A DNA stretch of 64,000 nt, from the NCBI RefSeq assembly GCF_020400825.1, contig NZ_JAINVH010000016.1:62001-126000 (forward strand), given 5' to 3'. Of this stretch, positions 28,245 through 36,156 are shown one piece after another (positions within the stretch are counted from its first letter, which is position 1; each line of letters opens with the position of its first letter). Made by a program: the position numbers and the translations under genes. The notes beneath the pieces were generated by a model. That model was not told the DNA's origin, ran no database searches, and saw nothing but the letters and a program-made list of their open reading frames with translations. Origin of the DNA: Streptomyces sp. HPF1205 (GTDB lineage: Bacteria > Actinomycetota > Actinomycetes > Streptomycetales > Streptomycetaceae).

Positions 28245-28967
28245 TCAGTCCGCGGCCGGCGGTTCGCCGGTTTTGTCTTCGGCGGCATGCCGGCGCAGGG
28301 TGCGGTAGTAGTCCTCCAGCCAGCGGACGCTCACCGCGTCGCGGCCCTTGGGCCAGGCGATCAGGTCCCGCAGCAGGCAGGCGTAGTCGGCTGCCACCCC
28401 GGCGGACGCGACCTGGCGCAGGACCGCGGGCAGCATGCGGTGCAGCCCGTCGACGTCCTGGCGCACCATCAGGTGCAAACGGGACTCGGCCCCGTCCTGC
28501 TTGATTCCGCCGGTGCCTCCCTGGCGGGCGACGGCCGAGGCCAGGCCTTCGCCCAGGCTCGTGCCCCGGGGCCGGAAGCGGCTCCCGGCCACGGACTCGT
28601 CGGAATCGCCTGCGGGGGTGGCCGAATCGTCGGCCGCAGCGGCCGCACCCTTCCCCGAGCCGTCGGCCTCGGCAATACGTTGGGCGCGAGGCCGGGCGGC
28701 GATCAGCGCTGCCACGGCGTAGTAGGCGCGGCGGCGCTCGGGACCGGCCCCGTCCGGGACGAGTCCACCGCGCAGCAGGGCAGCATGGGTTCGGGCGGGG
28801 ATGTCGGCGAGTGACCTGCCCAGAGCACGGCGCAGCGCCTGCTGGGTACCGGCATCGGAGCACAGCCGGAGGACTCCGGCGACGAAGGCGTCATACGGGT
28901 TCATCGAGTCGTGCCGGGACGGCGGCGCAGCCGCGTCAGGAGGCTGGGAGAGGACGGACAAGGTCAT
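28245..28967 (-). CDS. cse2: Cascade small subunit Cse2 (CasB)
   Basis: This 240-residue helical protein has the CasB pattern FVAGVLRLCSDAGTQQALRRALGR at the N-terminus and WLEDYYRTLRR at the C-terminus. Cse2 stabilises the displaced strand in the R-loop. A low-complexity Ala/Asp/Ser insert lies at about 100-125. ATG 28967 has AAGGA eight bases upstream. Confidence 0.94.
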   Translation of the reverse strand: MTLSVLSQPPDAAAPPSRHDSMNPYDAFVAGVLRLCSDAGTQQALRRALGRSLADIPARTHAALLRGGLVPDGAGPERRRAYYAVAALIAARPRAQRIAEADGSGKGAAAAADDSATPAGDSDESVAGSRFRPRGTSLGEGLASAVARQGGTGGIKQDGAESRLHLMVRQDVDGLHRMLPAVLRQVASAGVAADYACLLRDLIAWPKGRDAVSVRWLEDYYRTLRRHAAEDKTGEPPAAD

Positions 28968-29008
28968 GCGATCCTTTCAACGGATTCTGTACGGCGGCCA
29001 CGGCACGG

Positions 29009-30625
29009 CTACGGCGTAGTGACCTTGCGGGCGACCAGGCTGCGGACGATGCCCCGAGCGCCCTCGCGGGCTTTCGCGCCGCGTGGGGTGTGCGCCACCG
29101 GCTGGGTGACGTCGTCGTAGATCTCCAGGGCCAGACGGCCGAAGTCACGCAGGCTGTGGGTGAAGTCGGCGGCGTCCAGCGCGGCCCAGAAGAGGCTCTC
29201 GGCAGCCGGCCAGTACGAGGCGAGGGCCATGGCCGGCCAGGGACCGGCGTCCTTCTGCCTGCCGTCCGGTGTCTGGTCGGGCACCTTGGCGGGCCTGCTG
29301 TCGCTGAACGGAGTGGTGTACGCGCGCCAGGCCTGCCGCAGCGCGAACGCGAGGTGCCGCGCTGCCTTCTCAGCGGCCGTACGGCCCTCTTTGGCGCCGA
29401 GGGCCAGATCGCTGTCGGCTTCGGAACCGGACCCTTCGAGCAGCGGGAACAGCTCGGGCGTGGTGGCGGAGAAGTAGGTGCGGTCGCGGGTCTGCCCGTC
29501 CTGATCGAAACCGTAGGCGCGGACCCGGAGGGCGCTGAAGACCGGCTCAGGGAGCCAATCGCCGCTCAGACCGTCCATGATCAGCGGCCGTCGGCTCCCG
29601 TCGCCGCGGTTCATCAGCACCAGCGCGTCCAGGTCACGCCAAAGGGCGCGGTCGGCTGAGGCGTCGCGCGGGCGCAGAGTCCCGTCTCTGAGCTCGTCCC
29701 ACACGAAGTACGGGTCTTTGTGATCCGGCCGGTTCTGTCGCAGGGCCCAGGTGATCGTCGCGTCCACCACGGTGTCCCGGTCGGGGCCGGGGGTGAGGAG
29801 AACCGCGTGCTGATACTGCTCGGTCAGCAGGGACAAAGGCCCTGCGGGACCGCCGGGGAGGTCCAAGGGGTCCAGCGGCTCCTCCCGTTCCCAGGGGCAG
29901 CCATCGGGCAGGTGCTTCTCACCCGGCCCGGGGGCGGGCCATGCGCCGGGAGCCGGGATGCCCAGCACAAGCGTCTCGAACAGGTTCCGTCCCTCTGGGT
30001 GGTACGACAGACTTCGCCGCAGCGGACCGGCCATCGTGTTGCCGTACCGCCGGCCCTTCACCGTGCGGGGCGTGCACTGCCCCGACGGCCCGTAGTACAG
30101 CTGCGCGATGAGGTGCAGGACCGCTTCCGCCGACGAGAGAGGCACCTGCTCGCGGTCGGTGAAGTGGCCGAAGAAGACCTGATTGTTGCCCGCAGGGCGG
30201 GCCATGACCAGCTTGTTCACCCCGGAGGTGGTCGCCGAGTCCTCGGCCAGGCGCGCGTCCTGGAGGAAGGGGCGTACGGGATCGTGCAGACGCAGCCCGG
30301 CCGCGTGCTTGCCGAGGTAGTCCTCGACGGCGGAAGGGTCGAAGCCCAGTCCGCTCTCCAGCAGGGTGTAGCGGCGCAAGGACCATTCCTCGCTGCTGGT
30401 GGCTTCGTCGAGCCCGGAGATGCGGGCCGCCATGGCGTACAGCACCCGCATCAAGCCGGAGGCGGCCGGGGGGAGGGCGACGGCCAGGCTGTCGAGTTCG
30501 TGAGCCGTCAGGAACAGCTCGCGTAAGCCCAGGCTGGTAGCGCCGGAGGGCCCGGTGACGGGCACCCACGGGCGTGTGCGCAGGTCGCATAAGTCGTTGG
30601 GGTCGTTGGAGTCGGTGATGGTCAC
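29009..30625 (-). CDS. cas8e: Cascade large subunit Cas8e (Cse1/CasA)
   Basis: The 538-residue protein starts with LRTRPWVPV (Cse1 N-terminus) and has the conserved regions for PAM recognition and Cas3 recruitment, such as NNQVFFGHFTDRE and QYYGPSG-like LYYGPSGQCTP. The start is GTG 30625 with GAGGTG six bases upstream; the open frame to 30772 has no such site. It is the first gene of the effector operon. The 326-bp region before it contains a solitary two-repeat mini-CRISPR and its candidate target sites (separate entries). Confidence 0.96.
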   Translation of the reverse strand: MTITDSNDPNDLCDLRTRPWVPVTGPSGATSLGLRELFLTAHELDSLAVALPPAASGLMRVLYAMAARISGLDEATSSEEWSLRRYTLLESGLGFDPSAVEDYLGKHAAGLRLHDPVRPFLQDARLAEDSATTSGVNKLVMARPAGNNQVFFGHFTDREQVPLSSAEAVLHLIAQLYYGPSGQCTPRTVKGRRYGNTMAGPLRRSLSYHPEGRNLFETLVLGIPAPGAWPAPGPGEKHLPDGCPWEREEPLDPLDLPGGPAGPLSLLTEQYQHAVLLTPGPDRDTVVDATITWALRQNRPDHKDPYFVWDELRDGTLRPRDASADRALWRDLDALVLMNRGDGSRRPLIMDGLSGDWLPEPVFSALRVRAYGFDQDGQTRDRTYFSATTPELFPLLEGSGSEADSDLALGAKEGRTAAEKAARHLAFALRQAWRAYTTPFSDSRPAKVPDQTPDGRQKDAGPWPAMALASYWPAAESLFWAALDAADFTHSLRDFGRLALEIYDDVTQPVAHTPRGAKAREGARGIVRSLVARKVTTP

Positions 30626-30696
30626 GAGGGCACCTCGAGCCGTGAACAGGGGCGAGTGCTGGCCAATGGTCGGAGGAACTGCGACCATGCCGAGGA

Positions 30697-30786
30697 AAAA
30701 TCTCCGCGAGAGTGGAGGTGGACCTGCGTTGCGGCATGCGAGTCCTTGAGGACGCGACCGCTTCCCGCGCAAGCGGGGGAGGCGAC
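30697..30786 (+). CRISPR. solitary two-repeat mini-CRISPR (CreR-like guide RNA candidate)
   Basis: Two degenerate repeats lie in array orientation on the plus strand, antisense to the cas8e 5' leader. Repeat A (30697-30725) has a 6-bp hairpin CTCCGC-GAGA-GTGGAG, with one compensatory T-A pair, one G-U pair and a GNRA loop, then the handle GTGGACCT (array handle GTGGACCG). Repeat B (30758-30786) matches the first half of the array repeat in 18 of 20 positions (GCTTCCCGCGCAAGCGGGGG). Exactly 32 nt (30726-30757) separate them, so the period is 61 bp as in both arrays. The structure is seen directly; expression and Cas6e processing are inferred. Confidence 0.85.
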
Positions 30787-30801
30787 GGTCCCGCCTGTCG
30801 A

Positions 30802-30820
30802 ACCTGACTGGCTGTCAGGT
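30802..30820. promoter_or_regulatory. inverted repeat downstream of the mini-CRISPR
   Basis: ACCTGAC-tggct-GTCAGGT is a perfect 7-bp inverted repeat, 15 nt after repeat B. It could terminate the guide transcript or act as an operator in the cas8e upstream region. Which of the two is undecided. Confidence 0.45.
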
Positions 30821-30891
30821 CCGTCCCGGCTTCGGTCCGAAACAACGGTGAGATTAGACGACATGACTGTGCGTTGCCACCCGTTCAGCCT

Positions 30892-30954
30892 AAGGTGTTA
30901 CGGCACGCGAGAAGTGTTCAAGGTGTTGCGGTAAGCGAGAACCACGCTCCCTCA
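30892..30954 (+). promoter_or_regulatory. two AAG-PAM sites matching the mini-CRISPR spacer
   Basis: Sites 30895-30911 and 30923-30939 each match the first 17 nt of the solitary spacer (GCGTTGCGGCATGCGAG) at 14 of 17 positions. Each is directly preceded by AAG (30892-30894 and 30920-30922), the preferred type I-E PAM. Site 1 differs at guide positions 2, 6 and 12, and site 2 at 2, 10 and 12; positions 6 and 12 are flipped out and unread in type I-E. Similarity ends after position 17. The sites lie just upstream of or over the cas8e promoter region and reach the cas3 stop codon. Confidence 0.8.
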
Positions 30955-33858
30955 GGAGACGCGGCTCCGGACGAGTCCGAGGAACCGGTCGAGCCGCAGC
31001 TCGTCGCTGCCGACCACTGCCCCTAGCGGGCCCTTGTCCGTCAGCCGGTGCGGTAGAAGGACGAGCCGTGCCAGCCGGGGTTCCTCCCGCCAGGAATCAG
31101 GCGGCTCGTTCTCAGCCGTGCACGCTCGCCTCCATGGGCCGTGGGCCAGCGGCACGACGCGGCCGAGCACTTTCCGCACTTGGGCGCGGGTGAAGCGACC
31201 ATCGCCGCGTCGCCCGCGCTCGGGGAACGGAATCGAGCACTCCTCGTCGAGCCACCGGGCTCCCGTCGCGTCCTCGAAGACCGGGAGGGTCTGCACCGAT
31301 TCCACGCCCAGGCGAGTGGCTATGAGGTCTTCGTCGGCGTCGCTGGTGGTCAGCTTCTGCAAGGAGCCCACCATCGGCGGCGGCGGGAGCATGACCATGT
31401 TGGCCAGGCCCTGCGCGGCCATTTCCTTGCCGAGCCGTTCGATGTCCCGCTGGAGCAGGGCGTCGGGGTCGGCGGAGGCGAACTCCTCGTCGTACACAGC
31501 GTCCACCAGCTTCTGAACGTCCTCCGGCACGCGCACCGGCTCCGCCGCGCACCGGCCCAGAAGGTCCAGGGTTCGGTGGAGAAGCGAAGCGGCGTACACA
31601 TCACCCCAGGCATTGGGCACCGCGAGCCGCCCGTCGCCACCCACCGGAGCCAGCACGACCATGCGAGGAGCCGTACACCACCCAGGACGGGGCGGCGAGG
31701 GCTCAGAATGCCGCCACACCCGGCCGGCGCGCTGGAGCAGCAGGGCCATCGGCGCCAGATCGGAGACGATCAGGTCGAAGTCGAAGTCGAGTGACTGCTC
31801 GATGACCTGTGTCGAGACCAGGATCGCCCCGCGCGGCGCTTTGGGGCGGCGTACTTCCGGCTTGTCGGTACGCCCGAACCAGGACTCGGCCTCCTTCGTG
31901 ACAGCGGACCGGCGAACGTTCGGGAACCGGGCATGCAGCAGCCGTAGCAACGGCCCCGCTGTATCCCCCTCGTGGGAGCGACGGTCGTCCCATCCCGCGT
32001 AATCAGGACCGTGGATCTGCTCGAAGCGAGCGCGCAGGGCCTGATATGTCTTCTGAGCCTCGGCGACGGTGGTACAGATCACGGCGGCGCACCCGCCTTC
32101 CTGCACCACCCCGTCCAGAGCCTCGAACAGCACGGCGATCCGTCCGCCGGCTTCGGCGACGTCGTAGGTGTGCCGTACTCGCCGTACGTCGAATGACAGA
32201 TCCCGCGCTCGCACGCTGCCGACGGATTCCCCGGGAACGGTGACCTCGCCGGTGCCCGCGTCAGCGAACAGCCATCCCGGGTACTGGGGCGCCGGCAGCT
32301 CGTACGTGCCCGGTCGCCGTCCGGCCCCCTCCAGATAGGCGGCCATCAGGCCCTTGGCCGTTTCGCCCGTGAGGGTCGCCGACAGAAGTACGACCGGCAC
32401 CTTCATGGCGCCCATCCAGGTCAGAAGGCGCAGCAGCAGAGCATGGGTGTAGGCGTCGTAGGCATGCGCTTCGTCGATGACGAGCGTCTTGCCCGCCAGC
32501 CCGAGGTGCCGCAAGGCGTTCCGCTTCAGCGGCAGTACGGCCATGAGCGCCTGGTCGACGGTACCGATCGCGAGCGGGGCCAGGATGCCGCGGCCCTGAC
32601 GGCGCAGCCATCGACTCGCGATCACCGACACGCGCTCGGTGTCGTGATCGGCATGATGCTGGTCGGACAGCACCCGTGGCTCAGCGGCGCCGTCGTCCCC
32701 GGGTGCGTCGGCGTAGGGCTCGTACAGGTCGGCAGCGCCGTGGAGCAGCGTCACTTGCGCGGCGGTCAGCAGATTCCGCTCCGCGAAGTCCACCACCCGG
32801 TGGTACATCTGGTTGGCCGTCGCCTGCGTCGGCAGCGCGAAGAAGAGCCCGCTGTTGCCGCATACGGAACCCAACTGGGCGGCCGCGTAAAGCGCCGCCT
32901 CTGTCTTGCCCTCGCCCGGGGGCGCAGTCACCAGGACGATCCCCGGCCCCCGCAACGCCGGCCCGAGATACTTCTCCAGGTTCGCCTGCAACGGATAGGG
33001 ATTCGCTATCTCCGGAAACAGCTCCGAAAAGCCCAGCGCCTTGAAGCAGGCTTGCCCGAGACCCGCGTCCTCGACCGCGTCCACGGCCAGGGTCGCGGCT
33101 CGCCGGGAATGCCCGGCGATGGCTTGAGGCGACCCGAGACCGTCCTCGCCGATCGCCGCCTGCTGGCTGCGGACGATGTGTTCCTGGCTCGCCAGCCAGT
33201 CCGAGACGATCACGAGACCGCTCAGTACTGCGGCCACCACCACCGGCATCGACCGTACGCTCGGCGCCTGTGGTCTCCCCACCGCCTCGTGCACGGCCCT
33301 GAGATGCTCCCGCCGCTGATCCGCCCAATCGCCGCCCCCGAGTTCCGGCATCTGCTTGCGCGGATCCGCCAGGTCGCGCCCGTCGATCCCGTGCGGGTAC
33401 CGCCCGTGGTGGCCGCCGAGCAGCTGCGGCACCTGAGCCACCAGGTTCAGCGCGAGCGGTCCCGCCGTCGCGTACCCCAACTCGGCCAGAAGCTGGGGCA
33501 ACGCCCGGCTCGTGGCAAGTTCGTGCCGGATCTTCTGCGCCTGGCTGTCCTTGCCGCGGTCATGGGCGTAGCCGGGTTTGGCCAGGAACGAGCAGTGGGC
33601 CGGGTGGTCCTTGACCGCCATGTCCTGAAACTGCGGAAGGATCTTCCCGAGGTCGTGCAGCCCGGCCCAGAACATCACCGTCTGCCGTGCGGTCCTGAGG
33701 GGAAACCCCAGGACGTCGGCGACCGCGGTCCGCTGGCCCTCGGTCAGCACCTCGTCCCATACCGCGCCGGCCATCATCGCCGTATCGACGAGGTGCCCGA
33801 TCAACGGATAGGGCACCTCCAGCCCTTTGGCCTTCCCCCATAACCGCGGTTCGAGCAC
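30952..33858 (-). CDS. cas3: CRISPR helicase-nuclease Cas3 (type I-E)
   Basis: This 968-residue protein has an N-terminal HD nuclease (His22 in LIGHLVDTA, and GLHDLGK at 66-72), then a superfamily 2 helicase with Walker A PPGEGKTEAA (about 314) and DEAH in LVIDEAHAYDAY (about 461), and the usual C-terminal domain. It degrades DNA marked by Cascade. The start is GTG 33858 with GTAGGAGGG eight bases upstream. It is transcribed separately from the effector operon, divergently from array 2. Confidence 0.96.
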   Translation of the reverse strand: MLEPRLWGKAKGLEVPYPLIGHLVDTAMMAGAVWDEVLTEGQRTAVADVLGFPLRTARQTVMFWAGLHDLGKILPQFQDMAVKDHPAHCSFLAKPGYAHDRGKDSQAQKIRHELATSRALPQLLAELGYATAGPLALNLVAQVPQLLGGHHGRYPHGIDGRDLADPRKQMPELGGGDWADQRREHLRAVHEAVGRPQAPSVRSMPVVVAAVLSGLVIVSDWLASQEHIVRSQQAAIGEDGLGSPQAIAGHSRRAATLAVDAVEDAGLGQACFKALGFSELFPEIANPYPLQANLEKYLGPALRGPGIVLVTAPPGEGKTEAALYAAAQLGSVCGNSGLFFALPTQATANQMYHRVVDFAERNLLTAAQVTLLHGAADLYEPYADAPGDDGAAEPRVLSDQHHADHDTERVSVIASRWLRRQGRGILAPLAIGTVDQALMAVLPLKRNALRHLGLAGKTLVIDEAHAYDAYTHALLLRLLTWMGAMKVPVVLLSATLTGETAKGLMAAYLEGAGRRPGTYELPAPQYPGWLFADAGTGEVTVPGESVGSVRARDLSFDVRRVRHTYDVAEAGGRIAVLFEALDGVVQEGGCAAVICTTVAEAQKTYQALRARFEQIHGPDYAGWDDRRSHEGDTAGPLLRLLHARFPNVRRSAVTKEAESWFGRTDKPEVRRPKAPRGAILVSTQVIEQSLDFDFDLIVSDLAPMALLLQRAGRVWRHSEPSPPRPGWCTAPRMVVLAPVGGDGRLAVPNAWGDVYAASLLHRTLDLLGRCAAEPVRVPEDVQKLVDAVYDEEFASADPDALLQRDIERLGKEMAAQGLANMVMLPPPPMVGSLQKLTTSDADEDLIATRLGVESVQTLPVFEDATGARWLDEECSIPFPERGRRGDGRFTRAQVRKVLGRVVPLAHGPWRRACTAENEPPDSWREEPRLARLVLLPHRLTDKGPLGAVVGSDELRLDRFLGLVRSRVS

Positions 33859-33992
33859 GGCTCGTCCCTCCTACGTGCGTTGCCTGAGACTCTCACCGGT
33901 ACTTCAGCACGGGGGTCTGACATCATGGGCTTGATGCCCGGCGCACTGGTCAAGGTATGGCAAAGCCCTGGAGAAACCGCAGGTCGCGAAGA
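33859..33992 (+). promoter_or_regulatory. shared cas3 promoter region and leader of array 2
   Basis: This 134-bp region lies between the divergent cas3 start and the first repeat of array 2. The last 36 nt carry TGGCAAA, CCC and the 14-mer CGCAGGTCGCGAAG also found before array 1. The region must hold outward promoters for cas3 and the array. GTGCGTTGCC (33875-33884) also occurs upstream of cas8e at 30869-30878. Confidence 0.75.
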
Positions 33993-35369
33993 GTGCTCCC
34001 CGCGCAGGCGGGGGTGGACCGCAGGCGGTCTACGCCTGGAGCGTCGTCACCGCGTGCTCCCCGCGCAGGCGGGGGTGGACCGGCCGCTCCATCGCCGCCC
34101 TCGCCCGCGACCACGTGCTCCCCGCGCAGGCGGGGGTGGACCGGCGCTTCCGGCGCCCATGGCCGAGCTGGACGCGTGCTCCCCGCGCAGGCGGGGGTGG
34201 ACCGGCAGAGGCTGGACTTGGGCCGCCGGGGTCCTGGTGCTCCCCGCGCAGGCGGGGGTGGACCGACATCGAGCTCGACCGGCAGGATGACGTGTGCGTG
34301 CTCCCCGCGCAGGCGGGGGTGGACCGACGCTGGGAGCCGGCCAGCGCGGCAGCGTCCGGTGCTCCCCGCGCAGGCGGGGGTGGACCGTCGGCTTCGATCG
34401 CCCACCAGTGGCGGACGACGTGCTCCCCGCGCAGGCGGGGGTGGACCGGCCGGCGTAGCCCTCGGCCATGCCTGACGCGCGTGCTCCCCGCGCAGGCGGG
34501 GGTGGACCGGTCCAGGGCTTTAGAGAGCTCCGGCCAGGGCAGTGCTCCCCGCGCAGGCGGGGGTGGACCGCAGTTGGGTCCCCACGGCATCGGCCGCGCA
34601 TTGTGCTCCCCGCGCAGGCGGGGGTGGACCGAGGACGTCATTGCGCGTGCCCTCGGGGGCGCCGTGCTCCCCGCGCAGGCGGGGGTGGACCGCCCGACGC
34701 CATCCTGTGCGACTGCACCGATTTGTGCTCCCCGCGCAGGCGGGGGTGGACCGGGGCAGACATGGAACTCAACGGGTGGAATTTCGTGCTCCCCGCGCAG
34801 GCGGGGGTGGACCGGCGCGGATCATGATGGGGAGTTCCATGCCGTTGTGCTCCCCGCGCAGGCGGGGGTGGACCGGCTGTAGGGGAGTATGGGCAATCCT
34901 GGACAACGTGCTCCCCGCGCAGGCGGGGGTGGACCGATCTTCATGACGGTGCTCCGTTCTGTACGGGGGTGCTCCCCGCGCAGGCGGGGGTGGACCGCCG
35001 ATACCGAAGTCGATGTCCGTGCCGTTGGCGTGCTCCCCGCGCAGGCGGGGGTGGACCGACACTCGCGGTGGCCGTCGGCGGCGCCGTCACGTGCTCCCCG
35101 CGCAGGCGGGGGTGGACCGGTCCTGGCGTCGTACCACGGCTGGACGCCGACACCAGAGTGCTCCCCGCGCAGGCGGGGGTGGACCGTCGTCCTGCAGTGG
35201 ATGACCGAAGCCGGCGGCGTGCTCCCCGCGCAGGCGGGGGTGGACCGTCGCGGTCGGCGTCGCCCCGGCGTGGGGTGGTGTGCTCCCCGCGCAGGCGGGG
35301 GTGGACCGGCGTCCCGGCCGTAGCCGTACTTCTTGCCAACGTGCTCCCGCGCAGGCAGGGGTGGGAACT
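33993..35369 (+). CRISPR. type I-E CRISPR array 2, 22 repeats plus one degenerate
   Basis: The 29-bp repeat GTGCT + CCCCGCGCAGGCGGGG + GTGGACCG differs from array 1 by one base (position 4, C for G). The period is 61 bp throughout except one 38-nt spacer (35120-35157). The terminal repeat at 35341 has lost a C and carries substitutions, marking the leader-distal end. Orientation is plus, away from cas3. There are 22 spacers; I saw no spacer shared with array 1. Confidence 0.98.
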
Positions 35370-35528
35370 CGGAACGTCGTCATCGAGTGCTCCATGTGAG
35401 CCCCGTGTGAGCCCGGACCCCGCTGGACCCTGTGCTACTGACCCGTACAGGCCGGATGCAAACCCCGTCCAACCTGCACAGGCAGCGCTTTCGTGGACTA
35501 CGCGTCACCCTCCGGGACGGGATCTTCG

Positions 35529-35575
35529 GGACTTTTAATCCATTGGTTGTGGGTTCGAGTCCCACACGGCCTACC
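35529..35575 (+). other. tRNA-Lys(UUU) 3' fragment, probable attachment site of the element
   Basis: The fragment reads as tRNA from the anticodon stem onwards: GGA, loop CTTTTAA with TTT anticodon, TCC, a 5-nt variable loop, T-arm GTGGG-TTCGAGT-CCCAC, and acceptor strand ACGGCCT plus discriminator A. No matching 5' half (AGGCCGT, D-arm) lies upstream, so this is not an intact tRNA gene. Elements integrated by a tyrosine recombinase leave such a 3' copy at one end. The intact tRNA would then lie beyond the left edge of the window. Confidence 0.75.
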
Positions 35576-35989
35576 GGGTTCGGCTCCTCCGGGAGCCGCT
35601 GACCTGCGGGTTCGCGCCCCGGTCGTCGACAGACGGCCGGGGCGCAGTCGCGTCGGGGCGGCGTCCGTGAGCGATGCGTGAGCGGGCGCGCGGCTGCTGT
35701 GGCAGGGACCGGCCGCGATCCGCGCCCGAGCGGCTCTGGCCGGGGCCGAGTTGACGGCAGTCGTTGCGCCCGTCGGCGTTGAGCGCACCGCCGTATTGCC
35801 ACGCGTGGGCGAGTACAACGTCGCGGATATAGACGGACTGGGCCGTCCGACTTCTCAGGGGCCGTGCTCGTCGGCCTCGCACCGGACGGGCAGACGGTCG
35901 ACTCGGGCCTCGCGGTAGGAATCACCTGCTGACGCGGCCGGAGGCTGGCGCACACCGGCTACCTGGTGTGGCCCCAGCCATAGGGGAGC
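35576..35989. other. non-coding junction DNA
   Basis: About 410 bp between the tRNA fragment and the transposase relic. Short open frames on both strands have no recognisable domain or ribosome site, so I see no supported gene here. Confidence 0.4.
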
Positions 35990-36097
35990 CTGGCGATCCG
36001 GCTGCGGGACGAGTTGGGGCCGCTGTTCCGTGACGAGGAGTTCGCAGACCTTTTCCCCGCCCGGTGGGCATTGGCTCCGCAACCCGTAGGCGCCATC
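35990..36097 (+). pseudogene. IS1182-type transposase relic (N-terminal fragment)
   Basis: The plus strand reads LAIRLRDELGPLFRDEEFAD, followed by LFPAR, characteristic of the N-terminus of IS1182-family transposases in Streptomyces, where this helix is followed by the DUF772 domain. Similarity stops after about 36 residues and no further transposase sequence or inverted repeats were seen. It is a short dead fragment. Confidence 0.5.
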
Positions 36098-36156
36098 GGA
36101 AAGGGGCGGCAGCCGTCCCTCACGACGACCGCCGCCTCTGATGCGCTCTCAGCCGA

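Noticed and set aside
30697..30786. Mini-CRISPR as leftover of a deleted ordinary array.
   Set aside because: A relic would not be expected to keep compensatory stem pairs in a degenerate repeat, nor a spacer that matches two PAM-flanked sites within 230 bp. Still, expression is unproven.
30622..30864. An 80-residue minus-strand ORF ending in a GTGA overlap with the cas8e start.
   Set aside because: It is antisense to the mini-CRISPR, has no ribosome site before its ATG and no recognisable domain, and the repeat hairpins explain its sequence better. Kept in mind as a possible leader peptide or CreT-like toxin but not supported.
35500..35575. Complete tRNA gene.
   Set aside because: The 5' acceptor strand and D-arm are absent; identity begins in the anticodon stem, so it is only a 3' fragment.
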